Below, piece by piece: positions 1-9,354 of a stretch of DNA of 64,000 nt. The stretch is from Catalinimonas alkaloidigena (lineage in GTDB: Bacteria > Bacteroidota > Bacteroidia > Cytophagales > Cyclobacteriaceae), in assembly GCF_029504655.1 (NCBI RefSeq), contig NZ_JAQFIL010000001.1, positions 4,655,001 through 4,719,000 of the forward strand, given 5' to 3'. A model generated the notes under the pieces. The model saw only the letters and a program-made list of their open reading frames with translations, was not told the DNA's origin and ran no database searches. A program made the position numbers and the translations under genes. The stretch's first letter is position 1, and the number at the start of each line of letters is the position of its first letter.

Positions 1-2942
1 CGGTTTGAATTCAGAAACAATGCATCTCCGATGATTGAAAACAAATCATTTTCACTATCCCCTTCACCTTCCACCAAAGTATAAGTATGAGTTTCATCAT
101 CATCTTTTGTAGTAAAAACAGCTATTGGCTCTTTCAGAGAAATGTCAGGGCTGAAAGCATTTCTGGAAATAAGGATTTGGGTAGGCGCAAGATTTGCGCT
201 GAGTAGCACTTGAAGCTGAGCTGTAAGATTTTTGGTGTTGGTACAAGCTTCTGTTACTATTTCTCCCTGAAGGAAATAAGAACCTGCCTGATCCTTATTA
301 TAATTTCCAATGTGCCATTCAACAAGTAAATATTTTTGGCTTCCGTCTGAGCAACTAACCTGAACCGCTTCGGGTAAGTCTATGGATTCAAAAGAGGTAG
401 CGTAAGGCACTTCAATGGAAGAAATAGATGCCACACTCACAATGTTTACCGTAGTTTTCCTGATGCTTGCCTTTACTTCTTCGCCTCTATTGCCTGCCGC
501 ATCTTCCAGATAAAAAGAACTTGCTAGCACTCCATCCGGCAAAGTGAGCAGGTTCAAGTCATCGATTTCCATCTGAGCTTCAGTGACTTCAAGCTGGCCT
601 TCTACGACTTTACCTTCGCCCTGGCCGTTTATGGCATAATACAACATACTTCCTACTTCTAAGCCAAGTAGCTTAAAACCATAGGTGTACACATTTTCCA
701 TGTCTACATCCTCAAGTGGCTCATCAAACGCATAGGTATTTGGAGGAACAGTATCATAAATAACTTTCAGGCTTTCAGAAGAAGGGAGGTTTTTATTACC
801 AGCTTCATCCTGAGCCACTGCGGAGATAATTTCAATTTCTACCTCACCATCCTGCTCAGGAACAATCTGAGCAATGTAATGCTGCTGGTCTTCAGTTTGC
901 AATTGCTCAACGGTTCCATTTTTTACTGAAATATCTTCCTCAGCAAAACCGCTTACTACTTCAGAAAAAGCAACATGAACTTCAAAAGATGTATTGAATA
1001 CCTTGGCGGAAGTGGAAAGTGTCACTTCGGGAGAACTACTATCATATGTTAAGCGCAAGCGTTCAGATGCCTGATTCGTATTTTCTGCTGCATCAATCAC
1101 TAATCCATCTTTTATTTCCAGGCTTAGTAATCCTTCGGTTTGAGGCTGAATGCTGAGCGTATAATGCTTAGCGCTTATTAACTGCATATCGGAAGCAGTA
1201 GCATTTTCTAACGCTATATCGTCCAGCGTAAAGTCACTTACGGCTTCACTGAAGTAAATGTTTACAGCAAACGCTGCTTTAACCGGGCCTTTGATAGTGG
1301 TAGAAATACGTACTGTTGGCCTTGTCGTATCTTTATAAATCGTGGCAGTAGCTATACCTCCGGTATTTCCGGAAGCATCGGTAAGCGTAAGCGAAAGGGT
1401 AAGCTCTCCATCGGCAAGACCACTCACATCTATAGCATTTACCAAGTGATCTTCTGCCTCTACCGCTCCACTGCCGCTAACTGTAGTTGCTTCCGACTCA
1501 CTTTGGATAGCATACTCATAAGTACTTCCTACTTCAGCACTGTTTATGATAAAAGATATGTCCAACTGTTGTGCTGAATTGATTACACCCTCATCAAAAG
1601 TAAGGGTATAGCCTTCAGGGGCAGTATTATCCTCTATGGTAATGGTCGCCCTTGCACTTCCCTGGTTTCCACTTCTGTCCGTGGCAGTGAGGACAACTAT
1701 ATTTTCGCCCAAATCTTCTATACCAAATTCAGACTTATTTAGATTGAGGGTAAGCCTGTCAGAGCAAGCATCTATAGAACCACCATCAAGCTGCTCAGCA
1801 CTGACGCTGGCTTTACCCTCTTTATCTAATTGAACCTTGATATCTTTTGTAAGCACTTTAGGCGCAGTAAAGTCATATATCATGACATTGGCTGCGGTTG
1901 AAGACGTATTACCGGCATTATCACTTACTGTAAAAGTCACAGTATTTTCACCCAGTTCCTCACATGAAAAATAAGTCTTATCTACGGTATAGTGTAGCTC
2001 ACTACAATTGTCACTACTACCTCCATCCAGATAGTCGGCAATTAGCTCTGCCTGACCGTTTTCGTCTAATATCAGAAAGTAATCACTGGCTTTAACCTCG
2101 GGTGCTTCTTCATCTAAAATCACCTCATAACTAATTGAACTGTGATAAGCATCTCCTTCGCTGTCCACCACTGTACAGCTTACAGTTTTTGGTCCGTCAG
2201 CATCAAAACGAGCATCTAAAGCTTGCTCACCATAGAGCTCTCCATCACCGATATCCCAGCGATAAGACTGTGCTGCTTTCAGTACCAGGACAGAAATATC
2301 ATCCATACCCCAGTTATCGTAGCTGGAGCCTGAATTGGAAGGCTGAAACCAGCGAAAACGTGTGCTATTCGTTTTGGCAGCTTCGGGTATAGCAACTGAA
2401 AACTGTGTCCAGCTATACAGGTCAATGCCTTCGGGAGACAAAGTACCGATCTGGTAAGGTACCCAGTATTTGATAGTGTGCCATTGTGATCCGCCGTCGG
2501 TAGAATACTGAAGATAGACTCCTTCACTGGGTTCGTCAGGGTTTTCGCAACCGCTGCTGGGATCATCTCTGCCAAAGCGCATGCTGAAGGTAATCTGCCC
2601 TCCTATGTTTACATCAAGGTCGTTGGTAGCCACAAACCGCTGTCCATTCTTATCATTAATAGTTGCCCAGAAATAGTCTGAATTGTCCGGGGTGTCGGAA
2701 AAAATACCGGAGCAGGCCTGTCCGAGATTGTAAGGACTGGAAGACCAGTCGTCAGGCATATGCCCCGAGTCAAAAGAATAAGTTGTACCTACTTCAATAA
2801 AGCCAGCCTCAAAGGTCACATGCTGATTACCACAGCTTCCGCTTTCTTTATTGGAATTGATGGTGAACTGCTGCGCTTGCAAGGACAGGCTACTTTGCCA
2901 AATGATAATTGTTACTAATACGCTGGTCAATTTACTTTGCAT
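1..2942 (-). CDS. Large multidomain cell-surface protein, 3' end outside window
   Basis: An open frame runs from an ATG at 2942 to the left edge without a stop (about 980 residues visible). It starts with a signal peptide ending near LSLQAQQ. Next comes a region with reelin-subrepeat character (conserved Cys, motif GVYLQYSTDGG, then SYDNWGMDDISV) followed by a PKD-like stretch. Then two HYR-like repeats appear (both with LGEN and V.FTVSDNAGN / V.LTATDRSGN), then several bacterial Ig-like repeats with the FSEAVSDFTLDDI / FSEVVSGFAEEDI signature. The visible end has cadherin-like features (LAPTQILIS, TKDDDETHTYTLVEGEGDSENDLFSI). Such architectures belong to secreted adhesins or sorted surface proteins of Bacteroidota. 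Whether a type IX sorting domain follows cannot be seen. Function is inferred from architecture only. Confidence 0.8.
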   Translation of the reverse strand, partial: MQSKLTSVLVTIIIWQSSLSLQAQQFTINSNKESGSCGNQHVTFEAGFIEVGTTYSFDSGHMPDDWSSSPYNLGQACSGIFSDTPDNSDYFWATINDKNGQRFVATNDLDVNIGGQITFSMRFGRDDPSSGCENPDEPSEGVYLQYSTDGGSQWHTIKYWVPYQIGTLSPEGIDLYSWTQFSVAIPEAAKTNSTRFRWFQPSNSGSSYDNWGMDDISVLVLKAAQSYRWDIGDGELYGEQALDARFDADGPKTVSCTVVDSEGDAYHSSISYEVILDEEAPEVKASDYFLILDENGQAELIADYLDGGSSDNCSELHYTVDKTYFSCEELGENTVTFTVSDNAGNTSSTAANVMIYDFTAPKVLTKDIKVQLDKEGKASVSAEQLDGGSIDACSDRLTLNLNKSEFGIEDLGENIVVLTATDRSGNQGSARATITIEDNTAPEGYTLTFDEGVINSAQQLDISFIINSAEVGSTYEYAIQSESEATTVSGSGAVEAEDHLVNAIDVSGLADGELTLSLTLTDASGNTGGIATATIYKDTTRPTVRISTTIKGPVKAAFAVNIYFSEAVSDFTLDDIALENATASDMQLISAKHYTLSIQPQTEGLLSLEIKDGLVIDAAENTNQASERLRLTYDSSSPEVTLSTSAKVFNTSFEVHVAFSEVVSGFAEEDISVKNGTVEQLQTEDQQHYIAQIVPEQDGEVEIEIISAVAQDEAGNKNLPSSESLKVIYDTVPPNTYAFDEPLEDVDMENVYTYGFKLLGLEVGSMLYYAINGQGEGKVVEGQLEVTEAQMEIDDLNLLTLPDGVLASSFYLEDAAGNRGEEVKASIRKTTVNIVSVASISSIEVPYATSFESIDLPEAVQVSCSDGSQKYLLVEWHIGNYNKDQAGSYFLQGEIVTEACTNTKNLTAQLQVLLSANLAPTQILISRNAFSPDISLKEPIAVFTTKDDDETHTYTLVEGEGDSENDLFSIIGDALFLNSN

Positions 2943-2955
2943 GAGTGGCTATCGG

Positions 2956-3351
2956 CTATAGGAGATAATATCTAAAATCAGTAAAATAAGGCTCGGCTGA
3001 TCTTGCACTGGCCAGTACCATTAGATGGTTATTGGCATAGCTTCCGCAGTTTCCCTGCATTACTTCTCCCGGAGCAAGTAGAATGCTGACATAATTTTCA
3101 TTGCTGTCCTCTTCAGGACTGCTGAACCACTGTAGATTGAGCTCTTTATCGGACTTATTTTCCAGGCGGATAGCAAAAAAGTCAAATGCAACTCCGTTCA
3201 TAAAGTCATCGCAATGTATCCGACGATAGCTGATGCTGTAAGCTTCTTCTTCTTTGAAAGTGGTCCACTCATCTAATGCCAGTAGCTCATGAGTCATCAT
3301 AAAAAATGAACAAAGGCACAGCAAACAAATTCTTTTCTTACTCATCAACAT
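2956..3351 (-). CDS. Small secreted protein of unknown function
   Basis: I place the start at the ATG at 3351 (MLMSKK), because a hydrophobic signal peptide follows it directly; the frame stays open upstream to 3420, but the extra residues are polar and Cys-rich and do not look like a leader. The mature part is about 105 residues with no family I recognise. It contains two Cys (in HCDDF and GNCGSY), spaced as a possible disulfide, and a beta-rich pattern (FFAIRLENKSDKELNLQWF) recalling a small Ig-like or OmpA-modifier type fold. It ends 14 nt upstream of the large surface protein start on the same strand, so the two are probably co-transcribed, and it may be an accessory factor of that protein (inference). 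Confidence 0.55.
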   Translation of the reverse strand: MLMSKKRICLLCLCSFFMMTHELLALDEWTTFKEEEAYSISYRRIHCDDFMNGVAFDFFAIRLENKSDKELNLQWFSSPEEDSNENYVSILLAPGEVMQGNCGSYANNHLMVLASARSAEPYFTDFRYYLL

Positions 3352-3420
3352 GCGTTCGTGGTTTGAGGTAGAGTCAATTCTGACACAACACTTAGTCTTT
3401 TCATTAGTGCTTTTCAGCAT

Positions 3421-3825
3421 TTTATACTAATGATTCCGAAAGTTAGGCAGGTAGGTATTAAGTTGTGGTGCGATGGAACTGGGTAAGACACGCTCGTAGT
3501 GTTTTCTCATTTTTGACGGAAGGCCATGTATAAAATACAATAATCAAAGAGAAGACTGCGTACCTCTTTTATTTCATCTTAATGAAACAAAATATGTCAA
3601 TATCTAATAAATATAACTAAGCAAAGTATGACTATAACTTATCCTGAATAATATTAAAAATCAGCTTCATAATATCCATATGGACGGATATACTACAAAA
3701 AGTAATGAGACTAAGCTTGAAAATTAGGTACTTAGAGAAGAAAAACCTTACGCATATTAATATTGCACAGAAAGTAAAAATATTAACAAAAAGCTGCGTA
3801 AAATTCATTGAATAAGCAATACAAA
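3421..3825. other. Intergenic region, A+T-rich, no gene seen
   Basis: About 400 nt between the divergent small secreted protein and the PGDYG gene. It is A+T-rich toward the right side and presumably contains promoters for both directions. I see no RNA gene, strong hairpin or conserved ORF. Confidence 0.5.
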
Positions 3826-4089
3826 ATGAAATACAGAAAAAAGCCAGTAACTATTGATGCCATACAGTGGAACGAGACCGATACTCAATATAAGGGAGTG
3901 AAAGCATGGTGTGAGAGCTTTGGAGATCGTTTTGAAGATCACTTCATAACGGATGATGGTTTTAAAGTGAACACCCTGGAAGGGAGTAGTTATAGTATCA
4001 GCCCGGGAGACTATATCATCAGAGGGGTGAAAGGTGAATACTATCCCTGCAAAGCTGATATTTTTGCAGAGACTTACGAAGCTATTTAA
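3826..4089 (+). CDS. PGDYG-domain (phage-like) small protein
   Basis: Start set at the ATG at 3826 (MKYRKKPVTIDA); an in-frame TTG at 3808 adds only six residues. The product is 87 residues. The pattern KPVTIDAIQWN near the N-terminus, then NTLEGSSYSISPGDYIIRGV and KGEYYPCKADIFAETYE near the C-terminus, is that of small proteins common in phages and prophages (PGDYG family in Pfam terms, from memory). Their biochemical role is not established. No other phage gene is next to it here, so this looks like a lone domesticated or transferred copy. Neighbours are unrelated secreted proteins. Confidence 0.75.
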   Translation: MKYRKKPVTIDAIQWNETDTQYKGVKAWCESFGDRFEDHFITDDGFKVNTLEGSSYSISPGDYIIRGVKGEYYPCKADIFAETYEAI

Positions 4090-4226
4090 AAGGTAAACCA
4101 ATACTTCTTGAATGAGCTTTTTTGGGCTGAACCCTCATCTCAATTTCTCTTTGCGTTTTATTTTTAATCTTCAATACCTAATTTTCCATCTTCCTTAGTA
4201 CTTAACACTACAGCAGTCAGACAGAT

Positions 4227-6308
4227 ATGAAACGTATAGCCTCATTCCTTTTCTTTTGCCTCTTTTCTTCCTCCCTATGGGCACAGGCGCCCGCACCTTA
4301 TGGTCCTGTTCCCTCTGAACGCCAGCTGGCCTGGCAGGATTTGGAGTATTACGCTTTCGTTCATTTCAACATGAACACCTTTAGCGATATGGAGTGGGGC
4401 TATGGCAATGAATCACCCAAATTGTTTAACCCTACACAACTTGACTGCCGCCAGTGGGCCAGAATAGCGAAAAAAGCAGGCATGAAAGGTATTATTCTCA
4501 CTGCCAAGCACCATGATGGCTTTTGCCTCTGGCCTTCAGAATACACCGAGCACTCGGTCAAAAGCTCACCCTGGAAAAATGGACAAGGCGATGTGCTGCA
4601 GGAATTACGTGAAGCCTGCGATGAATATGGTCTTGAAATGGGTGTCTACCTTTCGCCCTGGGACAGAAATCATCCTGACTACGGTAAGCCGGAGTACCTG
4701 ACGTATTTCAGAAATCAGCTTCGCGAACTCCTGACCCAGTACGGCGACATTTTTGAAGTCTGGTTTGATGGCGCCAATGGCGGTGATGGCTATTACGGCG
4801 GTGCCAACGAAGAGCGTAAGATTGATCGCAAGACCTATTATGACTGGGAGAACACCTACAAGATCGTCAGAGACTTACAGCCTATGGCAGTGCTCTTTAG
4901 CGATGCTGGCCCAGATGTGCGCTGGGTAGGCACAGAGGAAGGCTTTGCTAATAAAACCAACTGGAGCCTGCTGCGGAGGGATGAGGCCTGGCCCGGATGG
5001 CCCCGCTATCTGGAGCTGCGCTCCGGCCATGAGGATGGCACCCACTGGCTTCCTGCTGAGGTGAATACTTCTACCCGTCCTGGCTGGTATTATCATGAGT
5101 CAGAAGACCATAAGGTCAAAACTTTGCCGGAACTGCTGAACATCTACTATCATAGCATTGGCCGTAACGGTACTTTCCTGCTCAACTTTCCGGTAGATAC
5201 CCGCGGGCTTATTCATGAGGAGGACTCAGCCCGTGTGATCCAATTAGCAGAACAGATCAAGAAAGATTTTGCCAATAACCTGGCAGTTAATAATAAAGTA
5301 GAAGCCAGTCAGGTAAGAAATGGCGAAGTTACCTATGCCGCTGACAAGGTAAATGACAATGATCCGGAAACCTATTGGGCTACGGACGATGGTGTCACTT
5401 CTGCTTCACTCACTATTGACCTGGGTGAACCTACTTTTATCAACCGTTTTCTGGTGCAGGAGTACATTCCTTTGGGCCAAAGGGTAAAATCTTTTACCCT
5501 GGAAGGACTACAAAATGGAAGTTGGAAAACCATAGCTGAAGAGGCTACTATCGGTTACAAACGTATTCTTCGCTTCCCTGATATTGAAGTTTCTAAAGTA
5601 CGCTTCACTGTAACTGAAGCCAAAGCTTGTCCGCTGATTTCCAACCTGGAACTGTACCGGGCACCTAAAGTGCTGAGCGAGCCACGAATTCTGAGGAATA
5701 AAGAAGGGGTAGTAGAAATCATTTCTCCCGACCTGGACGCCAGGGTCTACTATACGACCAATGGTCAGGAGCCCACTGCTGCTTCCAAACCCTATACCAA
5801 AGCATTTAACTTTGCTAAAAAAGGAACAATAAAAGCCATTATTATAGATGCCCAAACCGGTAAAAGCAGCCCGGTAGCATCTGTGGATTTTGATATCAGC
5901 AGGGCTGATTGGAAGCTGCTGCAGCCAAAAGGTAAAGCCAAAGAGGTAAACGCGATCTGGGATGGAAAGGCCTCTACCCAATGGGGCGTAGAAGATGTTG
6001 ATTTTCCCGCAGAATGGATTGTTGATTTAGGAAAAAGCTACCGCTTGAAGGGTTTAACCTATCTACCCGATCAGAGCAGATATGCGGCAGGTATTGTTTC
6101 CAACTATGAAGTGTATGTCAGTGAAGATGGTAAAAACTGGGGTACAGTGGTGGCAGAAGGCGAGTTTTCTAATATTCGCAATAATCCCATAGCGCAGCAA
6201 ATTAACTTCAACCCCAAGTCAGGTCGCTTTGTAAAGTTTGTAGCCACTAAAATTACAGATGGGCAGGATGGCGTAAAAGCCGCAGAGTTGGGAGTGATTA
6301 CCGAGTAG
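4227..6308 (+). CDS. Secreted alpha-L-fucosidase (GH29) with two discoidin-like domains
   Basis: 693 residues. A signal peptide ends near residue 20 (LWAQA). The GH29 TIM barrel covers about 28-350, with the conserved KHHDGF near 94-99 and the nucleophile Asp at 181 within EVWFDGANG. A first F5/8-type (CBM32-like) domain lies at about 355-477, a chitobiase/beta-hexosaminidase C-terminal-like segment at about 480-555 (ARVYYTTNGQEPT), and a second F5/8-type domain at about 558-690. It should release L-fucose from glycans or fucosylated polysaccharide in the periplasm or outside the cell; the WFDGANG context and barrel pattern fit the alpha-1,3/4-type subgroup, but linkage is not decided by sequence alone. 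No SusCD pair is adjacent, so it is a stand-alone enzyme here. Confidence 0.93.
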   Translation: MKRIASFLFFCLFSSSLWAQAPAPYGPVPSERQLAWQDLEYYAFVHFNMNTFSDMEWGYGNESPKLFNPTQLDCRQWARIAKKAGMKGIILTAKHHDGFCLWPSEYTEHSVKSSPWKNGQGDVLQELREACDEYGLEMGVYLSPWDRNHPDYGKPEYLTYFRNQLRELLTQYGDIFEVWFDGANGGDGYYGGANEERKIDRKTYYDWENTYKIVRDLQPMAVLFSDAGPDVRWVGTEEGFANKTNWSLLRRDEAWPGWPRYLELRSGHEDGTHWLPAEVNTSTRPGWYYHESEDHKVKTLPELLNIYYHSIGRNGTFLLNFPVDTRGLIHEEDSARVIQLAEQIKKDFANNLAVNNKVEASQVRNGEVTYAADKVNDNDPETYWATDDGVTSASLTIDLGEPTFINRFLVQEYIPLGQRVKSFTLEGLQNGSWKTIAEEATIGYKRILRFPDIEVSKVRFTVTEAKACPLISNLELYRAPKVLSEPRILRNKEGVVEIISPDLDARVYYTTNGQEPTAASKPYTKAFNFAKKGTIKAIIIDAQTGKSSPVASVDFDISRADWKLLQPKGKAKEVNAIWDGKASTQWGVEDVDFPAEWIVDLGKSYRLKGLTYLPDQSRYAAGIVSNYEVYVSEDGKNWGTVVAEGEFSNIRNNPIAQQINFNPKSGRFVKFVATKITDGQDGVKAAELGVITE

Positions 6309-6532
6309 GTTGGATACAAACTGATGTTTCTGGTAGAATAGTTGGCTATATACCGTCTGTCTTCCTCTTCAAGTATGTTTTCTATCATATGCTCACAAGA
6401 AAACCTGACCGAAAAGAACACCAGGATAAAAAGCTTCTTAATAAGAGGGCTTATAAATCTTTAGATGAACTAAAACAACAGTTTCGGATATCAAGGCAAT
6501 TGATATCTTCCAGAAACCACTGTGCCAACTGC

Positions 6533-7468
6533 TTAATTTTTAGGCAGAAAAATCTCTGCCATCATACAGCGGGCACTGCCTCCGCCACAGGTTTCAATCG
6601 TGTCAAGTGGACTGCACAGAATATCGGTATGCTTCTCTATCTGCTTGACCTGTTCTTCGGTCAATGAACGGTAAGCCTGCTCCGACATCACCAGCAGCTT
6701 TTGACCGCTTTGGCTTTTCACCTGCAGCATATTGCCGGCGAACTGATTACACTGCTCCTCAGTGATATGGAAGATTTCTTTTCCTGACTCTTTTAATGTC
6801 TGGTTGACCATTTCACGTTCTTTTGCATCCCGTATAGCTTCATCACAGAGAATGGCGATATCTTCTCCTACACTCATCATCACATTAGTATGGTAAATAT
6901 CGGATAAACTACCTTCTGATGTAGTCTGAGAAGCGGTGAAAATCACTGGCTTATAGCCAAATTCTTTACAGAAAGCCGCAAACAGATCTTTATGCGTGCG
7001 CGGCGACACACAGGCGTAAGCAATTTTATGCTCCCGATCCAGAATCATGCTGCCGGTACCTTCCAGATATTGTTCCTGCGCTTCAAAGCTGGAATAGTCC
7101 AGCCTCCGCCCTACCTTATAGCCCATCTTCTTCAGGGTATCAATGATATCTTCGCGACGTTCCAGCCTGCGGCTCTCTGCCCACATCGGGTAGGTGACCA
7201 CTGTGCCATCCGTATGGGTGGATATCCAGTTGTTAGGAAAAATAGAATCAGTCTTGCTAGGTTCTATGGTATCATCTATGGTGATAACGTAGACCCCAGC
7301 AGCTTTCAGTTTATCCACAAACTGATTGAATTCCGCCAAAGCCTGCTGCTGAATGTCTGCCGGACTTTGGGTATCCAGTTTTTTCTGGTAGAGGTTGTTT
7401 TCAGCCGTTTCAGCATTATAGCCAAACTTAACCGGCCTGATCATGAGTAGGGTATCGGTGAGTTGCAT
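6533..7468 (-). CDS. ctlX: CtlX-type amidinotransferase-superfamily hydrolase (probable citrulline hydrolase)
   Basis: 311 residues, no signal peptide, cytoplasmic. It has the guanidino-group-modifying fold signatures: IFPNNWIST near residue 77, EGTGSMILDRE (catalytic Glu region), and the C-terminal CGGGSARCMMAEI with the predicted nucleophile Cys at 301. This matches the CtlX branch, whose Francisella member is known to hydrolyse citrulline to ornithine, CO2 and ammonia; relatives include dimethylarginine dimethylaminohydrolases. It lies 131 nt downstream of and in the same orientation as an arginine deiminase gene, which supports citrulline as substrate. Substrate assignment is inference; the family call is firm. 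Confidence 0.85.
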   Translation of the reverse strand: MQLTDTLLMIRPVKFGYNAETAENNLYQKKLDTQSPADIQQQALAEFNQFVDKLKAAGVYVITIDDTIEPSKTDSIFPNNWISTHTDGTVVTYPMWAESRRLERREDIIDTLKKMGYKVGRRLDYSSFEAQEQYLEGTGSMILDREHKIAYACVSPRTHKDLFAAFCKEFGYKPVIFTASQTTSEGSLSDIYHTNVMMSVGEDIAILCDEAIRDAKEREMVNQTLKESGKEIFHITEEQCNQFAGNMLQVKSQSGQKLLVMSEQAYRSLTEEQVKQIEKHTDILCSPLDTIETCGGGSARCMMAEIFLPKN

Positions 7469-7599
7469 ATTAATTACTTATTGTGAAAGTAGTTCTAGGG
7501 GTCATGGTTCTTGCTTATATGGGATTCGTTTCTTACGTAAAATATAAAACATAACACCACTAAGAACCAAAATGCCTTATCACCAAGAACTTCAAATTA

Positions 7600-9090
7600 T
7601 TAAACAGTTATCGCCACATCATCTCTTAGCAGAGGCATGCTCATACAATGGGTACCACCACGCGCTCTGGAAAGCTCGGCGGAAGGTAAAAGGATTAGCG
7701 TATCTCCGGTTACGATTTCGTCTATGTCTTTGCCGTTTTCTACCTGCTCAATGATTTCAGCAGAACGTAATACCAAAAAGCCCCGCTTTCTGAATTCTTC
7801 TTCGGTTTTTACATTGCGGTCATAGCCAATGACTACACCTTCCCTGATTGCGAGAAAATTACAGGCATCGGTCCATTGCTCACGTTCGCTATAGGGAAAC
7901 TCTCCTCCGGCACTGGGAATGATTTCGCAGCGCTGGGCTCCAAAATCTTCCTTACTGATCTGCTCCATCAGGTCGTCCAGATAATTCAACTTGTTGATGT
8001 TTACGCTGAACATATCATTTCCTTCATCTACGCGAATAAATTGTGTGATTTCCACATTATAGACAGGCTCACTGTGTTTCCCGTTCAGTGCTCCGCTAAA
8101 GTCAAATTTGCTCTGTTTGGCCAGCATTTCCTTTTTAGAAAAAGGGCTGAACAGTATCCAGGTGTCTTTTTTGACCTGCGTAAAGACAGTATCAATATGC
8201 ATATAAGCACGACGCCGGGGAATTTTGATCACTGACACCTTCTTGATCAGATTAGTCCGAAACACTTCATCTACCAGACGGTCAGCCGCGGCGATAGAAG
8301 TACGTTCACTCAGCCCTACCAATACATGACCAGGGCTGACCATCATCACATCTCCCCCTTCTATGGTGACTGCTTTATCTTGTATTTCTTCTTCGCTGGA
8401 AAGGAAAAAAGGATTAGGCTCCTGCAGTTCTATCACCTGCTGGGCAAGCTCGTCAGGCTGCTGGCTGGTGGTCTGCTTAAGTAGTTCAAAGTGAGCAATG
8501 TATTTAAAGAGCAAAGCTTCACGATCGCGGGCATCTTCATAGGGTTTACTCAGCAGTATATGATCATGGATCGTAATGCCAATGTCACGGGTAAAGATCA
8601 GGTTAGGAATAGGCGCAAATATGAAGTATTCTTTTCCATCATCATCCATTAAGATTCCGGTGATCAGGGTTTTGGCCAGTTCGGCAGGTGGCATTTCCAG
8701 CAGATGTTTCTGAGCCCGGAGTCCGCATTTTTCTATCGCACAGACTGAAGGGATGAGTAGATATTTTACGTCCTCATTGTGCAGAATACGGGTTAGCATT
8801 TCTTCCACCTTCAGCACATAGTCAGAGTCAAAGCTGTTGTTACGTGAAGCTTCCTGATAGGCCGGGTCATTTGCTTTTCCCTTGATTTTATCCTGATCCA
8901 GGAAACACAACAGCACTTTCAGATATTCGCCATACTCCTGCTGCATTTTTTCCAGATATACAATATCATCGTAGAGCAGTTGTTCCTTGATACGAGGTAC
9001 GATCTTGCCAATTCCCGCATCAGGGCTATGTACTAACAAACGTCTTAAACGACCAATCTCAGAAGTAACTTTGATGTTATGGTTTGTCAT
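7600..9090 (-). CDS. arcA: Arginine deiminase
   Basis: 496 residues, longer than the roughly 410 of classic ArcA but with the same order of motifs. EIGRLRRLLVHSPD is at the N-terminus, FTRDIGI near 168, the substrate loop IEGGDVMMVSPGHVLVGLSERT near 244, HIDTVFT near 297 (catalytic His), and RGGTHCMSMPL with nucleophile Cys 482 near the end. It would hydrolyse arginine to citrulline and ammonia in the cytoplasm. The long form is common in Bacteroidota. It precedes the CtlX-like gene; ornithine carbamoyltransferase and carbamate kinase are not adjacent. A TAACTTTG -7 element at 9126-9133 sits about 36 nt upstream of the ATG. Confidence 0.83.
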   Translation of the reverse strand: MTNHNIKVTSEIGRLRRLLVHSPDAGIGKIVPRIKEQLLYDDIVYLEKMQQEYGEYLKVLLCFLDQDKIKGKANDPAYQEASRNNSFDSDYVLKVEEMLTRILHNEDVKYLLIPSVCAIEKCGLRAQKHLLEMPPAELAKTLITGILMDDDGKEYFIFAPIPNLIFTRDIGITIHDHILLSKPYEDARDREALLFKYIAHFELLKQTTSQQPDELAQQVIELQEPNPFFLSSEEEIQDKAVTIEGGDVMMVSPGHVLVGLSERTSIAAADRLVDEVFRTNLIKKVSVIKIPRRRAYMHIDTVFTQVKKDTWILFSPFSKKEMLAKQSKFDFSGALNGKHSEPVYNVEITQFIRVDEGNDMFSVNINKLNYLDDLMEQISKEDFGAQRCEIIPSAGGEFPYSEREQWTDACNFLAIREGVVIGYDRNVKTEEEFRKRGFLVLRSAEIIEQVENGKDIDEIVTGDTLILLPSAELSRARGGTHCMSMPLLRDDVAITV

Positions 9091-9125
9091 ATGCTCAGGG
9101 CTTATGTTGTTTCTACTATCATTCT

Positions 9126-9133
9126 CAAAGTTA
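9126..9133 (-). promoter_or_regulatory. Candidate -7 promoter element (TAACTTTG) of arcA
   Basis: Reading the minus strand, TAACTTTG matches the Bacteroidota consensus TAnnTTTG and lies about 36 nt upstream of the arcA ATG. No clear -33 TTTG is present at the expected distance, so the call rests on the -7 box and position. Confidence 0.4.
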
Positions 9134-9193
9134 AGATAATTCCCTGCACTTTGGATGCGCTGATGTTGATCTTTTCAGGAAAGCTCTATACGT

Positions 9194-9268
9194 AAATGGT
9201 TACATGATTAAATGATTGCTTGACTAAACGGCTTAGGATCATTTGGCAGTTCAGCCATTTTACCATTT
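9194..9268. repeat. Imperfect palindromic intergenic repeat, copy 1
   Basis: AAATGGT at 9194-9200 and ACCATTT at 9262-9268 form the outer arms of an imperfect hairpin with further partial pairing inside. The right arm contains TTCAGCCATTT (9250-9260), identical to the reverse complement of the left arm of the palindrome at 12196-12267. It lies between divergent arcA and trpC. Confidence 0.45.
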
Positions 9269-9320
9269 GACCCTATCTAATTTAGTCTACATAGCTTTAG
9301 CAAAGAAGCCCCCAACTACT

Positions 9321-9328
9321 TAACTTTG
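9321..9328 (+). promoter_or_regulatory. Candidate -7 promoter element (TAACTTTG) of the trp cluster
   Basis: TAACTTTG fits TAnnTTTG and lies 26 nt before the trpC ATG, giving a leader of roughly 20 nt. That leaves no room for a trp leader peptide or T-box attenuator. The -33 region (TTTAG at 9296-9300) is only a weak match. Confidence 0.45.
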
Positions 9329-9354
9329 AACTTCAAAAATATGAAGCAAACCCT

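Noticed and set aside
6992..7450. 152-codon plus-strand frame over the ctlX-like gene
   Set aside because: Shadow of the minus-strand enzyme, which has clear motifs in its own frame.
9269..9354. trp leader peptide or T-box before trpC
   Set aside because: The candidate promoter leaves about 20 nt of leader, and no Trp-codon cluster or T-box core sequence is present.
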